Shown: positions 1 through 9,200 of the stretch, piece after piece | How positions within the stretch are numbered: the stretch's first letter is position 1 | Layout: each line of letters opens with the position of its first letter | NCBI GenBank assembly: GCA_945221685.1 | Contig: CALYNN010000025.1 | Coordinates: 1 to 14,234 of the forward strand | Direction of reading: 5' to 3' | Source of the DNA: an uncultured Clostridia bacterium | Lineage (GTDB): Bacteria; Bacillota; Clostridia; Oscillospirales; Acutalibacteraceae | Length of the DNA: 14,234 bases | Made by a program: the position numbers and the translations under genes | The notes under the pieces: model-generated | The model's input: the letters and a program-made list of their open reading frames with translations, nothing else | Told to the model about the DNA's origin: nothing | Databases searched by the model: none

Positions 1-2695
1 GCATAATCCCGTAGGCTGCTACCGTAAAAAAATCAATGTCAGTCGGAGTCTTCTTTCCAAAAGAGCCGTTATTTGCTTTGAGGGCGTTGAGTCTGCCTTC
101 TATCTTTATGTAAACGGCGAAAGGGTAGGCTATTCCGAATCAACCTTCCACCGCAGTGAGTTCGATATTACAAAGTATCTTGTTGAAGGCTCAAATGTAA
201 TAGGCGTTGAGGTTTACCGCTGGTGCACAGGCTCTTGGCTTGAATGTCAGGATATGTGGAGATTAGGCGGAATTTTCCGCGATGTATATATTTATACAAC
301 CGAGCGCGAGTACATAAGGGATTTTAAAATTGTTGCAAGGCCCGATGTTACTATGCACGACGGTACTGCCGAAATAACAGTAAAAACAAACGGAACCTAC
401 GAAAGCTTAAGCGTAGATATGAGCGTTTTTGACGCCGATGGATGTCAGGTGGCTCTTGACTGTCAGTATGCCGACGAGGACCACAACACAAAATTAAAGG
501 CAATAGTTGCAAACGCGGTGCCTTGGTCAGCCGAAAATCCCTATCTCTACACAGTAGTCCTTACACTTAAAAATAACGGAATTCCCATTGAATATATCAG
601 CCAAAAATTCGGCTTTAGAACCGTTGAAATTAAAGAGGGAATTATTCGAATTAACGGCGAAAGAGTAGTGTTTAAGGGCACTAACCGCCACGAGTTTGAC
701 TGCCGTACGGGCAGATATATTACCGAAGAGGTTATGCGCTATGATATTGAGATGATGAAAAAGGCAAATATGAATGCCGTAAGAACATCTCATTATCCCA
801 ACTGCCCGAGATTTCTTGAGCTTTGCGATGAGTACGGTCTTTATGTAATTGATGAAAACAATATGGAAACCCACGGCACCGGCTGGTCACAGATAGTAGG
901 CTGCCCGCAGCTTCCCGGCTCCCGTCCCGAATGGGAAAAGGCTTGTATGGAGCGCATAAAGGCAACCTACAACAGAGATAAAAATGTAACAAGCGTTGTT
1001 TGCTGGTCCTTGGGTAATGAGTCTTTGGGCGGAGAAACTCCAAAGAAAATGTATAAATATCTTAAAAAGACCGACGATACAAGATTTGTTCATTTTGAAT
1101 GTCATCGTGCTCCCGATGAAAAGGAGCTTTCCGATGTTCAGTCAAAAATGTATTACAGACCGAAGGAGTGCGAGGAGTACGCTCTCACACAGCGTGACGG
1201 CAGACCCTTTATTCTTTGTGAATACACTCATGCAATGGGTAACTCCTGCGGCTCAACCGACGAATACACAAGGCTTTGGGATAAATATCCCTGCCTGCAG
1301 GGCGGCTTCGTTTGGGACTGGGTTGACCAAAGCATAATGACTAAGGATGAAAACGGCAACGAATATCTTGCCTACGGCGGTGATTTCGGTGAAAATCCCC
1401 ACGACGGTCATTTCTGCGGAAACGGACTTCTTTTCGGCGACAGAAAGCCAACCCCCAAGCTTGCGGAAATTAAAAAGCTTTATCAAAATGTTGATTTTAA
1501 TGCTATCGACGCAAAAAAAGGCCTAATTGAGATTAAGAATAAGTTTATGTTCACAAACCTTAATGAATATGAGCTTTATTGGAGCCTTACCTCCGACAAG
1601 GGTGTTATTTGCGACGGAAGCCTTACCGTTGACCTTGAGCCCCACTGCAAAAAGGTTATTGACCTTGAGCTGAGCAAAATCAACAATACCGAATACTATC
1701 TCAACCTTGAGCTTCGTGTTAAGGAGGATACCTCCTGGTGCGAGGCAGGTCATATTGTTGCCGCCGAGCAGTTTGTAATTAACGAGTTTGAAAATACATA
1801 TGATGAATTGGAAACTGAAGCACCGCTTATTGTTGACGATACCTACGGCTCATTAAGAATTATTTCCGACGATGTAAATATCCGCTTTGAAAAAAGAGAA
1901 AGAAATCAGCTTTATTCAATAAAGGTAGGCGGAGAGGAATTGCTTCAGGCACCAATGCGCCTTAATTTCTGGAGAGCCCTTACCGATAACGACAGAGGAA
2001 GTCGCGCAGGCTCCCGTTTAGGCTGTTGGCGTGACGCAGGCGATACTCCCGGAATTTACAATAATACAAAATGGTCAATCCAAAATTACAAAATTCTTGA
2101 GGGCGGAAAAAAGGTAGTAGTTGTTTCGGGTGCAGTAATATGCACTCAGCCTGAATGTAGGGCGCAGGTAATATATACCGTTACCTCAAAGGGAATGGAA
2201 ATTGATTTGCAGTTTTCACCGGACGATACATTGCCGGAAATACCCGAGGTTTCGGTTTTGTTTGAGCTTCCTGCCGATTTTGAAAATGTAACTTATCTCG
2301 GCAGAGGTCCCGAGGAAAACTATATCGACCGTTGTAACGGAGCCTTCATCGGACTTTACAGCACAACCGTAAGCGAAATGTGGACCGAATATCTTAAGCC
2401 TCAGGAATGCGGCAACAGAACGGGAGTACGCTATGCAACCTTAACAGGTGACAAAAAGATTTTTTCTGTTGTTGCCCAGCCGCAGATGGAGTTCAATGCT
2501 TCGCACTATCTGCCGAAGGAGGTAGAGGACACTTGGCACCAAAAGGATTTACCTCCTGTAACCAAAACGGTTGTTCGCCTTATTGCAAGGCAGCAGGGCG
2601 TTGGAGGCTACGATAGCTGGGGCGCTCACTGTAACGAGATTTATAAAAATAAAACCGATAAAATTTACCGGCTTAAATTCCAAATAAGGTTTTGA
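1..2695 (+). CDS. lacZ: GH2 beta-galactosidase (LacZ type), 5' end outside window
   Basis: This glycoside hydrolase family 2 enzyme should hydrolyse terminal beta-galactosides such as lactose, by a retaining mechanism and probably in the cytosol. The frame is open from base 2 and gives 897 residues; about 125-130 N-terminal residues are missing compared with the ~1024-residue E. coli enzyme. Visible landmarks are NPVGCYR at the start, the sugar-binding-domain motif YVNGERVGYSE, and METHG, which carries the E and H that match the Mg ligands of E. coli LacZ. The acid/base Glu lies in WSLGNES (codon 1019-1021), the nucleophile Glu in ILCEYTHAMGN (codon 1220-1222), followed by QGGFVWDWVDQ. The C-terminal small-chain domain keeps GVGGYDSWG near the end. 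The Met at 254 is internal, because homology runs well upstream of it. No signal peptide can be judged. No sugar transporter or regulator follows it. The exact galactoside is unknown. Confidence 0.95.
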   Translation, partial: HNPVGCYRKKINVSRSLLSKRAVICFEGVESAFYLYVNGERVGYSESTFHRSEFDITKYLVEGSNVIGVEVYRWCTGSWLECQDMWRLGGIFRDVYIYTTEREYIRDFKIVARPDVTMHDGTAEITVKTNGTYESLSVDMSVFDADGCQVALDCQYADEDHNTKLKAIVANAVPWSAENPYLYTVVLTLKNNGIPIEYISQKFGFRTVEIKEGIIRINGERVVFKGTNRHEFDCRTGRYITEEVMRYDIEMMKKANMNAVRTSHYPNCPRFLELCDEYGLYVIDENNMETHGTGWSQIVGCPQLPGSRPEWEKACMERIKATYNRDKNVTSVVCWSLGNESLGGETPKKMYKYLKKTDDTRFVHFECHRAPDEKELSDVQSKMYYRPKECEEYALTQRDGRPFILCEYTHAMGNSCGSTDEYTRLWDKYPCLQGGFVWDWVDQSIMTKDENGNEYLAYGGDFGENPHDGHFCGNGLLFGDRKPTPKLAEIKKLYQNVDFNAIDAKKGLIEIKNKFMFTNLNEYELYWSLTSDKGVICDGSLTVDLEPHCKKVIDLELSKINNTEYYLNLELRVKEDTSWCEAGHIVAAEQFVINEFENTYDELETEAPLIVDDTYGSLRIISDDVNIRFEKRERNQLYSIKVGGEELLQAPMRLNFWRALTDNDRGSRAGSRLGCWRDAGDTPGIYNNTKWSIQNYKILEGGKKVVVVSGAVICTQPECRAQVIYTVTSKGMEIDLQFSPDDTLPEIPEVSVLFELPADFENVTYLGRGPEENYIDRCNGAFIGLYSTTVSEMWTEYLKPQECGNRTGVRYATLTGDKKIFSVVAQPQMEFNASHYLPKEVEDTWHQKDLPPVTKTVVRLIARQQGVGGYDSWGAHCNEIYKNKTDKIYRLKFQIRF

Positions 2696-2776
2696 TTAAG
2701 GCTTTTTCAAGAGCTTTGTCATAGTAGGCTGTGCCATGCCTTTACATTACTATATATTTCCTTTGGCAAATTTATC

Positions 2777-2805
2777 TTGACTTTTTATTTTAAAAGTAGT
2801 ATGTT
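2777..2805 (+). promoter_or_regulatory. Sigma-A-like promoter of the radical SAM gene
   Basis: TTGACT (2777-2782) and TATGTT (2800-2805) are separated by exactly 17 bases. The expected start of transcription is about 2811-2813, leaving a leader of about 95 bases before the ATG at 2907. The spacing and the -35 match are near ideal. The -10 is a 4/6 match and overlaps the left arm of the palindrome annotated at 2804-2838. Confidence 0.65.
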
Positions 2806-2838
2806 TTAATTTGCATACGAAGGCGTGTGCAATTAAAA
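2804..2838. promoter_or_regulatory. Large imperfect palindrome over the transcription start, possible operator or leader hairpin
   Basis: The left arm TTTTAATTTGCATACG (2804-2819) and right arm CGTGTGCAATTAAAA (2824-2838) pair around a 4-base centre AAGG. One T is bulged (around 2810) and there is one G-T pair (2816/2827). The core reads TTGCATACG / CGTGTGCAA. It begins within the -10 hexamer and covers the predicted start site, where a dimeric repressor would block RNA polymerase. The length and TTGCA...TGCAA form would suit a MarR- or TetR-type dimer, but no regulator gene is in the window. The same bases at the 5' end of the mRNA could fold into a stable hairpin instead. No T-tract follows, so it is not a terminator. 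Confidence 0.55.
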
Positions 2839-2893
2839 TATGAATTTGAATAACAATAAGTGTTTTTCTTTTGAAAGACGCTTAAGGTGAACG

Positions 2894-2901
2894 AGAGAGG
2901 A
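2894..2901 (+). promoter_or_regulatory. Ribosome binding site of the radical SAM gene
   Basis: AGAGAGGA ends 5 bases before the ATG at 2907. It is the only good Shine-Dalgarno match near the start of this frame and supports that Met as the true start. Confidence 0.7.
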
Positions 2902-2906
2902 TTTTT

Positions 2907-4337
2907 ATGAAATCTATAAAAGAATCTGCTATGACCTTTGCGGTCAAGGAAGCAGTAAAGTATGCCAGAAAGGACTTTAACAAAAACGCACCTAAAATTT
3001 TAAGCCTGCTTGAAATGGCAGATGTTAAAAAGGTTAACAGAAGCACCTACGCCGGCTTGCACAAGGTAATGTCAGACCCTGACAATAACTGGATGAGATT
3101 TGCAAAAAGCCTTGTTTGCGATACAAACGAGCAGGTGCTTGCAAAAATGATTCCTCCTATGATGAATGTTGCAATCAACAGCTATTCAATCAGAATGGAA
3201 AATATTGAAAAGCACGGCTGTAATGTGCCTTGGGCAATTCTTATGGACCCCACCGCAGCCTGCAATCTTAGCTGTAAGGGCTGCTGGGCGGCAGAATACG
3301 GCCACGAAAGCTCCCTTTCCTATGATGATCTTGCAAGAATTATCAGTCAGGCAAAGGAGCTTGGCACCTATATGTATCTCTATACAGGCGGCGAGCCAAC
3401 TATGCGCAGAGCCGACCTTATGAGGCTTTGCAGAGAAAATCCCGATTGCGTCTTTATGAGCTTTACAAACGGCACTCTTATTGACGATAGCTTTGCAGAC
3501 GAAATCGGCGAGGTAGGAAACTTCTTCCCTGCGTTTTCCATTGAAGGCTACGAGGAGGAAAACGATTTTCGCCGCGGTGAAGGCACCTTCAGCAAATGCA
3601 CCGCCGCTATGAAAAGACTTAAGGATAGAGGAATTCCCTTTGGCGCTTCCCTTTGCTATACAAGCAAGAATACCGATGTTCTTGCCTCTGACGAGTATAT
3701 GGATTGGCTTATTGAGCAGGGTGTTAAATTTGCGTGGTTCTTTACATATATGCCAACAGGCAACGGCGCAGTAACTGACCTTATGGTAAGTCCTGAGCAA
3801 AGGGCACTTATGTATAAGAAGATGCACGAATGGAGAAAAACAAAGGCAATCTTTGCCCTTGATTTCTGGAACGACGGTGAGTATGTTCAGGGTTGTATTG
3901 CCGGCGGTCGCCACTATTTCCATATTAATTCAAACGGTGATTGCGAGCCATGTGCATTTGTTCATTATTCTAATGTTAATATTAAGGAGTGCTCTGTGCT
4001 TGACGCCCTTAAGAGCCCTCTGTTTATGGCTTATAAGAGAAATCAGCCGTTTTCAAACAATATGCTTCGTCCCTGTCCGGTGCTTGATAATCCCGGTGCA
4101 ATAAGCAAAATGGTTAAGGAATCAAATGCTTATTCAACGGAAATGCAGCATCCCGAATCTGCCAACGAGCTGTTTGACAAAACCATTGCCGCCGCAAAGG
4201 CGTGGAAGGTTAAGGCAGATGAGCTTTTCGACCGTGACGAATATATTACAAAGCATGTTAAAGACGAAAATATGTATAACTACGAAAAGCCGGACGAGGA
4301 AAGAGAATTTTCCGAATTTGAGAAAACAGAGGCGTAG
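2907..4337 (+). CDS. Radical SAM protein with extra C-terminal cysteines, function unknown
   Basis: This 476-residue protein should bind a [4Fe-4S] cluster and S-adenosylmethionine to start a 5'-deoxyadenosyl radical reaction. The cluster motif CNLSCKGC (Cys119, 123, 126; CX3CX2C) is followed by the SAM-contact motif GGEP (161-164). About 110 residues of mostly helical, basic sequence precede the core. After the barrel, Cys330, Cys346, Cys349, Cys362 and Cys390 (including GDCEPC and RPCPV) suggest at least one auxiliary Fe-S cluster of the SPASM/twitch kind, though the spacing is not the classic seven-Cys pattern. The C-terminal ~80 residues are charged and helical. No transmembrane segment or signal peptide is evident. 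I recognise the CWAAEYG-containing family as common in Clostridia but know no proven substrate. It stands alone, with its own promoter and terminator and no peptide precursor next to it, which argues weakly against RiPP maturation. Confidence 0.85.
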   Translation: MKSIKESAMTFAVKEAVKYARKDFNKNAPKILSLLEMADVKKVNRSTYAGLHKVMSDPDNNWMRFAKSLVCDTNEQVLAKMIPPMMNVAINSYSIRMENIEKHGCNVPWAILMDPTAACNLSCKGCWAAEYGHESSLSYDDLARIISQAKELGTYMYLYTGGEPTMRRADLMRLCRENPDCVFMSFTNGTLIDDSFADEIGEVGNFFPAFSIEGYEEENDFRRGEGTFSKCTAAMKRLKDRGIPFGASLCYTSKNTDVLASDEYMDWLIEQGVKFAWFFTYMPTGNGAVTDLMVSPEQRALMYKKMHEWRKTKAIFALDFWNDGEYVQGCIAGGRHYFHINSNGDCEPCAFVHYSNVNIKECSVLDALKSPLFMAYKRNQPFSNNMLRPCPVLDNPGAISKMVKESNAYSTEMQHPESANELFDKTIAAAKAWKVKADELFDRDEYITKHVKDENMYNYEKPDEEREFSEFEKTEA

Positions 4338-4350
4338 TAAGCAAAACAAG

Positions 4351-4380
4351 CAAGGCTGTCGTATGGCAGTCTTGTTTTTA
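4351..4380 (+). terminator. Rho-independent terminator after the radical SAM gene
   Basis: CAAGGCTGTC (4351-4360) pairs with GGCAGTCTTG (4365-4374) over 10 bp, with two G-T wobbles and a GTAT loop, and is followed directly by TTTTT (4375-4379). It lies 13 bases after the stop codon and closes the radical SAM transcript. Confidence 0.85.
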
Positions 4381-4384
4381 TAAT
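4356..4384 (+). promoter_or_regulatory. Possible promoter nested in the terminator, for corC-like/pth/mfd
   Basis: A perfect TATAAT (4379-4384) begins in the last T of the terminator's T-tract. With a 17-base spacer the -35 would be CTGTCG (4356-4361), only a 3/6 match, lying in the hairpin stem. Transcription would start near 4390, just ahead of AGGAG (4396-4400) and the ATG at 4406. Read-through past the terminator is the alternative source of transcription. Confidence 0.4.
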
Positions 4385-4405
4385 AATTTTATTGCAGGAG
4401 ATTTT

Positions 4406-5677
4406 ATGAATACACCGCTACTTATTGTAATGATAATACTTGTGCTTTTCAGCAGCTTTTTTTCAGGTGCCGAAACCGCCTTTTCTTCTCTTAACAAGGT
4501 AAAGCTTAAGGCAATGCGCAGGGAGGGAAAAACAAATAAATCAATAGAAAGAGCACTTGAATTAGCGGAAAACTATGATGTTGTGCTTTCAACCGTGTTA
4601 ATCGGCAATAATATTGTGAACATTGCCTGCACCTCTATTGCCACCTTGTTCTTTACGGGAATACTTGGTGATAACAGCGATTTGGGAGCAACGGTATCAA
4701 CGATTGTAATGACCGTTGTTGTGCTTATTTTCGGCGAGGTTACGCCTAAAACCATTGCAAAGGAAAAGGCGGAAAAGGTAGTAATAATTATTTCTCCGAT
4801 AGTAAAATTTTTTATTGTAATCTTCACACCTCTTAATTTGTTTTTCCGCGGCTGGAAGCTGCTGATGAATAAGATTTTTAAAACAGGCAAGGCAGATACC
4901 GTAACGGAGGAAGAGCTTAAAACATATGTTGACGAGGCTCATACAGGCGGAGAAATCGACGAAAACGAAAGCGAACTTATTCACTCATCTATTGAGTTTG
5001 ACGATATAGATGTGGGTGATATTCTTGTGCCGAGAGTTGATGTTGAGGCGGTTGATAAATACGCTCCGCTAAGCGAAATCGAAAGAGTATTCAACACAAC
5101 GAATTTCAGCCGACTGCCTGTGTATATAGGCGACATAGATAATATCGTCGGTGTTATTCACGAGCGAGATTTTCAGGCGGCGAGAAAAAGAAACCTTAAG
5201 TCAATACGCACCGTGCTGAAGCCTGTTCCTCTTGTTTCACCCGATACAAAAATTTCAAAGCTTTTGAAGATTTTTCAAAAGAACAAAACCCACCTTGCCG
5301 TTGTAATCGATGAGTTCGGCGGAACCGAGGGAATAGTAACTCTTGAGGATATATTAGAGGAGCTTGTGGGCGAAATTTGGGATGAGCACGATGAGGTTGA
5401 ATACGATATTGAAAAAATATCCGACAACGAATATATCGTTCAGGGCAGTGCCTCCATTGATGATTTTTACGAATATTTTCATATATTCAGGGAAGAAAAG
5501 GAAATTTCTACCGTAAACGGCTGGGTAATGCAGAATATTGATAAGATTCCCGAGGTGGACGATACCTTCGAAAAGGACGGACTTATTGCCCGTGTTCTTA
5601 CCGTGGACGGCAGAAGAGCGCAGGATATAAAGATAACAGTTAAGGAAAATGAAAATGATGTTCAAGCTGAGGAATAA
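4406..5677 (+). CDS. CNNM/CorC-type (HlyC/CorC family) membrane protein, probable divalent-cation transporter
   Basis: The 423-residue protein has the full layout of the DUF21-CBS-CBS-CorC_HlyC family. The N-terminal DUF21 membrane domain (about 1-150) shows hydrophobic segments near residues 4-20, 62-85, 94-112 and 125-146, with the conserved SGAETAFSS and GEVTPK motifs. Two CBS domains follow (about 205-330), containing SRLPVY, DEFGGTEGIVTLED and the GEIWDEHD tail. The CorC_HlyC domain (about 340-415) ends the protein. Family members act in Mg2+ (or Na+/Co2+) export and tolerance, with the CBS pair sensing nucleotide-Mg; the ion is inferred here. The start is fixed by AGGAG 5 bases before the ATG. 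Its 3' end overlaps pth, and pth-mfd follow, so the three are probably cotranscribed. Older names such as hemolysin C reflect the family label only and do not imply a toxin. Confidence 0.9.
   Translation: MNTPLLIVMIILVLFSSFFSGAETAFSSLNKVKLKAMRREGKTNKSIERALELAENYDVVLSTVLIGNNIVNIACTSIATLFFTGILGDNSDLGATVSTIVMTVVVLIFGEVTPKTIAKEKAEKVVIIISPIVKFFIVIFTPLNLFFRGWKLLMNKIFKTGKADTVTEEELKTYVDEAHTGGEIDENESELIHSSIEFDDIDVGDILVPRVDVEAVDKYAPLSEIERVFNTTNFSRLPVYIGDIDNIVGVIHERDFQAARKRNLKSIRTVLKPVPLVSPDTKISKLLKIFQKNKTHLAVVIDEFGGTEGIVTLEDILEELVGEIWDEHDEVEYDIEKISDNEYIVQGSASIDDFYEYFHIFREEKEISTVNGWVMQNIDKIPEVDDTFEKDGLIARVLTVDGRRAQDIKITVKENENDVQAEE
5642..5646 (+). promoter_or_regulatory. Ribosome binding site that decides the pth start
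   Basis: AAGGA (5642-5646) lies inside the end of the upstream gene. It is 2 bases from the ATG at 5649 (too close), 8 from the ATG at 5655 (ideal) and 11 from the ATG at 5658 (tolerable). This favours 5655 or 5658 over the longest frame. Confidence 0.5.
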
Positions 5678-6254
5678 AACCGCACCTTACGACTATATTA
5701 TAGTAGGCTTGGGAAATCCCGGAGCAAAATATGAAATGACTCGCCATAATGCAGGCTTTCTTGCACTCGAGCTGCTTGCAATGGAGGAAAGCAAAAGCAT
5801 TAAAAGGCTTAAGTTTCACTCCCTTGTGTGCGATGCCGAGCTGTGCGGAAAACGCTGCTTGCTTATGAAGCCCCAAACTATGATGAACAACAGCGGCGAG
5901 GCAGTGGGCGAGGCGGCTAAATTTTATAAAATACCTGCCGAAAATATTATTGTAATTTATGATGATGTTTCACTTGATGTGGGTCAGCTGAGAATTCGCA
6001 GAAAAGGCTCCGCCGGCGGTCACAACGGAATAAAAAGCATTATTGCCCATCTTGGAAGCGAGAGCTTTCCGAGGGTTAAAATAGGCGTGGGCAAAAAGCC
6101 TAATCCTGAGTATGACCTTGCCGCCTGGGTGCTTGGTAATTTTCCAAAGGATCAGCAACCCGATTTGAAAAAAGCACTTGAAAATTCCACCCAAGCAGTA
6201 AGGCTTATTGCAAAGGGCGAAATTGACAGGGCTATGAATTTATATAACTCTTAA
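5655..6254 (+). CDS. pth: Peptidyl-tRNA hydrolase
   Basis: This enzyme frees tRNA from peptidyl-tRNAs that drop off the ribosome, an essential recycling step in the cytosol. With the chosen start it has 199 residues, normal for the family (E. coli 194). All active-site landmarks are present: GLGNPG with Asn21, RHNAG with catalytic His31, MNNSG with Asn78, YDD with Asp103, and GGHNG with Asn124. It overlaps the end of the CorC-like gene by 23 bases in another frame, which suggests translational coupling. Alternative ATGs lie at 5649 and 5658; all three give an extra ~10 residues before the usual family start, so only length is in doubt. mfd follows 16 bases after the stop, the order known from Firmicutes (spoVC-mfd). 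Confidence 0.96.
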   Translation: MMFKLRNKTAPYDYIIVGLGNPGAKYEMTRHNAGFLALELLAMEESKSIKRLKFHSLVCDAELCGKRCLLMKPQTMMNNSGEAVGEAAKFYKIPAENIIVIYDDVSLDVGQLRIRRKGSAGGHNGIKSIIAHLGSESFPRVKIGVGKKPNPEYDLAAWVLGNFPKDQQPDLKKALENSTQAVRLIAKGEIDRAMNLYNS

Positions 6255-6270
6255 AGGGGCGTAGATAGGT

Positions 6271-9200
6271 ATGTCCTGCTTTTCAAACGAATTTAATAAA
6301 AGCGAAGAATTTTTGAGCCTCAGCCGAAGCATAGATACCCTCTCTGCTCCGGTTGGGGCTATCGGTCTTTCCGATGTTACAAAATGCTTTGCGGTTCATT
6401 CAATATGCGAAAAAGGCGACAAAGCCTTTGTTATAACTCCCGACGAGGCAACCGCCGTAAAAATTCACGAATGCCTAAGCGAGCTTCAGCAGGGAGTTTT
6501 GCTTTATCCTGCAAGGGAATTTACCTTTGTAGAGGTTGCAGGCGTAAGTCGTGAATTTGAGCATATAAGGCTGGGCGTGCTTTCGCGAATACTACGCGGT
6601 GATTACAGCGCAGTTGTTATGTCTGCCGCCGCCGCATGCCAATATACTATGCCTCCTCAAATTCTTGAAAAATGCAGCTTTTCAATCAGCCTAAACGATA
6701 CCGTTAATCTTGAAGAGCTTCAGAAACGGCTGATTTTTGCAGGCTACTCACGGTATGAGCAGGTGGAGGGTACGAGTCAGTTTGCGGTACGCGGCGGTAT
6801 TATAGATGTATTTCCTCCTTATCTTGATGAGCCTGTAAGAATTGAGCTTTGGGGCGACACGGTTGATACCGTCAGCTCCTTTGATATTTACACCCAAAGA
6901 AGAACGAAAAGTCTTGAAGGCGTAAGCATTACTCCTGCAATGGAAATTCTCGTTGAAAATAAAGCTGCCCTTGCAGATAAAATAGACGCCCTTGCCAAAG
7001 GCCTTAGGGGCAAAGCAATAAAGGCAAGGGAAAAGCTTTTTGCCGACAGTGAGCGTCTGCGACAGGGTATATCCCTAAACTGCCTTGATAAATATTTGCC
7101 TATTATTGATTGCTCAAAGGGTATATTCGACTATCTTGACGGCAGGCTTTTTGTATTCGAGAGCGCGCGGATAAAAGAAAAGTGTACCAAGACGGATAAG
7201 CTTAATCTTGAGGAGCTTAAATGGTTTGTTGAGGACGGAACGCTGTGTAAAGGGCTTGACAAATTCAGCCTTGATTTTGACGAGCTTACCCGAGCCTATC
7301 AAAAATATTGCGCAATATATCTCGATTCTCTGCCGAGGGGTAGCTTTGATACTCCGGTAGGCCATCTTTCAAGCTTTACCGTTCAAAGCTTTAATGCCTG
7401 GAACGGCACCTTAAGTCAGCTTAAGGAGGAGCTTTTCGCCCTTACCAAGAGCGGCTATACCGTTTGCATAATGGCAGGCACAGCAAGAGGCGGACGGGCG
7501 CTTTGCGACGATATAAACGAAATGGGCTTTCACGCGGTGTTTTACGAAAAACGACCTGAAAGGCTTCAGCCAAGGGCGGTAAATATTCTTTGCGGAACCA
7601 TTTCTGCAGGCTTTCAGTTCAGCCAAATAAAGCTTGCCGTTATTACCCACTCAAAAGCCTCGCAAGGCTCTAAAAAGCCTAAAAGGGCAAGCTCCGGTAA
7701 TTCAATCCATTCTCTTGACGAGCTTACAGTCGGTGATTATATTGTTCATAATATTCACGGCATCGGAATATTTGAGGGTATTCACGCCCTTGAAATTGAC
7801 GGCGTAAAAAAGGATTATATTAAAATCAGCTATGCCAAGGGCGACACCCTTTATGTGCCTGTTACCCAGCTTGATTTGGTATCAAAATATATCGGTCCCC
7901 GCGAGGACAGCCGAGTAAAAATCAACAGGCTCGGCACAGGCGACTGGAAAAAAACAAAGGCAAGAGTTCGCGATTCCGTTAAGGATATGGCAAAGGAGCT
8001 TATTGCCCTTTACGCCAAGCGAATGAGCACTAAGGGCTATGCTTTTTCCGAGGACACCGATTTACAGCGCGACTTTGAGCTTCGCTTTGAGTACGAGGAA
8101 ACAGAGGATCAACAGCGAAGCAGCGAGGAAATTAAGCGCGATATGGAAAAGCCGGTGCCTATGGACCGACTGCTTTGCGGTGATGTAGGCTTCGGTAAAA
8201 CAGAGGTTGCCCTGCGCGCCGTGTTTAAGTGTATAGGCGACGGAAAGCAGTGCGCAATTTTAGTTCCTACCACCGTGCTTGCAATGCAGCATTTTCAAAC
8301 CTGTAAAAAAAGAATGGAGCCTTTTGCAGTCAATGTTGAAATGCTGTCGCGGTTCGTAAGTCCGTCAAAGCAGAGGGAGGTTATAAAAAGACTTGCCGAG
8401 GGTAATGTTGATTTGCTTGTAGGCACCCATAAGCTTTTAGGTAAAAATATTAGGTTTAAGGATTTAGGACTTCTTGTTATCGACGAGGAACAGCGCTTCG
8501 GCGTTGCTCAAAAGGAAAAGATAAAGGAAAAATTCCCCAAGGTAGATGTTCTCACCCTTTCCGCAACGCCTATTCCCAGAACGCTGAATATGGCAATGAG
8601 TGGAATAAGAGATATGAGCCTCATTGAAGAGGCTCCGGGTGAGCGTCACCCTGTTCAAACCTATGTTGTTGAGTATGATAAGGAAATAGTAACCGAGGCT
8701 ATGGAGCGAGAAATTAATCGTGGCGGCCAGTGCTACTATCTGCACAACAGCGTTGAAACTATTGAGCATAAGGCAATGCAAATAAAAAAAGCACTTCCCG
8801 ACGCAGTTGTAGGAATTGCCCACGGTCAAATGAGTGAGGAACAGCTTTCAAAGGTTTGGAGTCAGCTTATTGACGGTGAAATAGATATTCTTGTTTGCAC
8901 AACGATTATAGAAACGGGAGTAGACGTTCCTAACTGCAACACACTTATTATTGAAAATGCCGACAGGCTTGGTTTGGCTCAGCTTCACCAAATCAGAGGC
9001 AGAGTCGGCAGGTCTGCCCGACGGGCATACGCATATTTTACCTTTACTCGAGGCAAGGAGCTTACCGATGTAGCATATCGCAGGCTGGAAGCCATAAGAG
9101 AATATACCGAGTTTGGCTCAGGCTTTAAAATTGCTATGCGCGACCTTGAAATAAGAGGCGCAGGCTCTCTTTTAGGCAACAAGCAGCATGGTCATCTTGA

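Noticed and set aside
254..256. ATG that could start an 813-residue beta-galactosidase
   Set aside because: LacZ homology (NPVGCYR, YVNGERVGYSE) continues in frame back to base 2, so this Met is internal and the gene runs off the window.
2721..2753. Hairpin ATAGTA/TACTAT with GGC/GCC after the beta-galactosidase, as a terminator
   Set aside because: The right arm is interrupted by several unpaired bases and no T-tract follows; pairing is too weak to call a terminator.
3186..3923. 245-codon open frame on the minus strand inside the radical SAM gene
   Set aside because: It lies fully antisense to a well-supported gene, has no ribosome binding site that I see, and its translation resembles no known family; it follows from codon bias on the plus strand.
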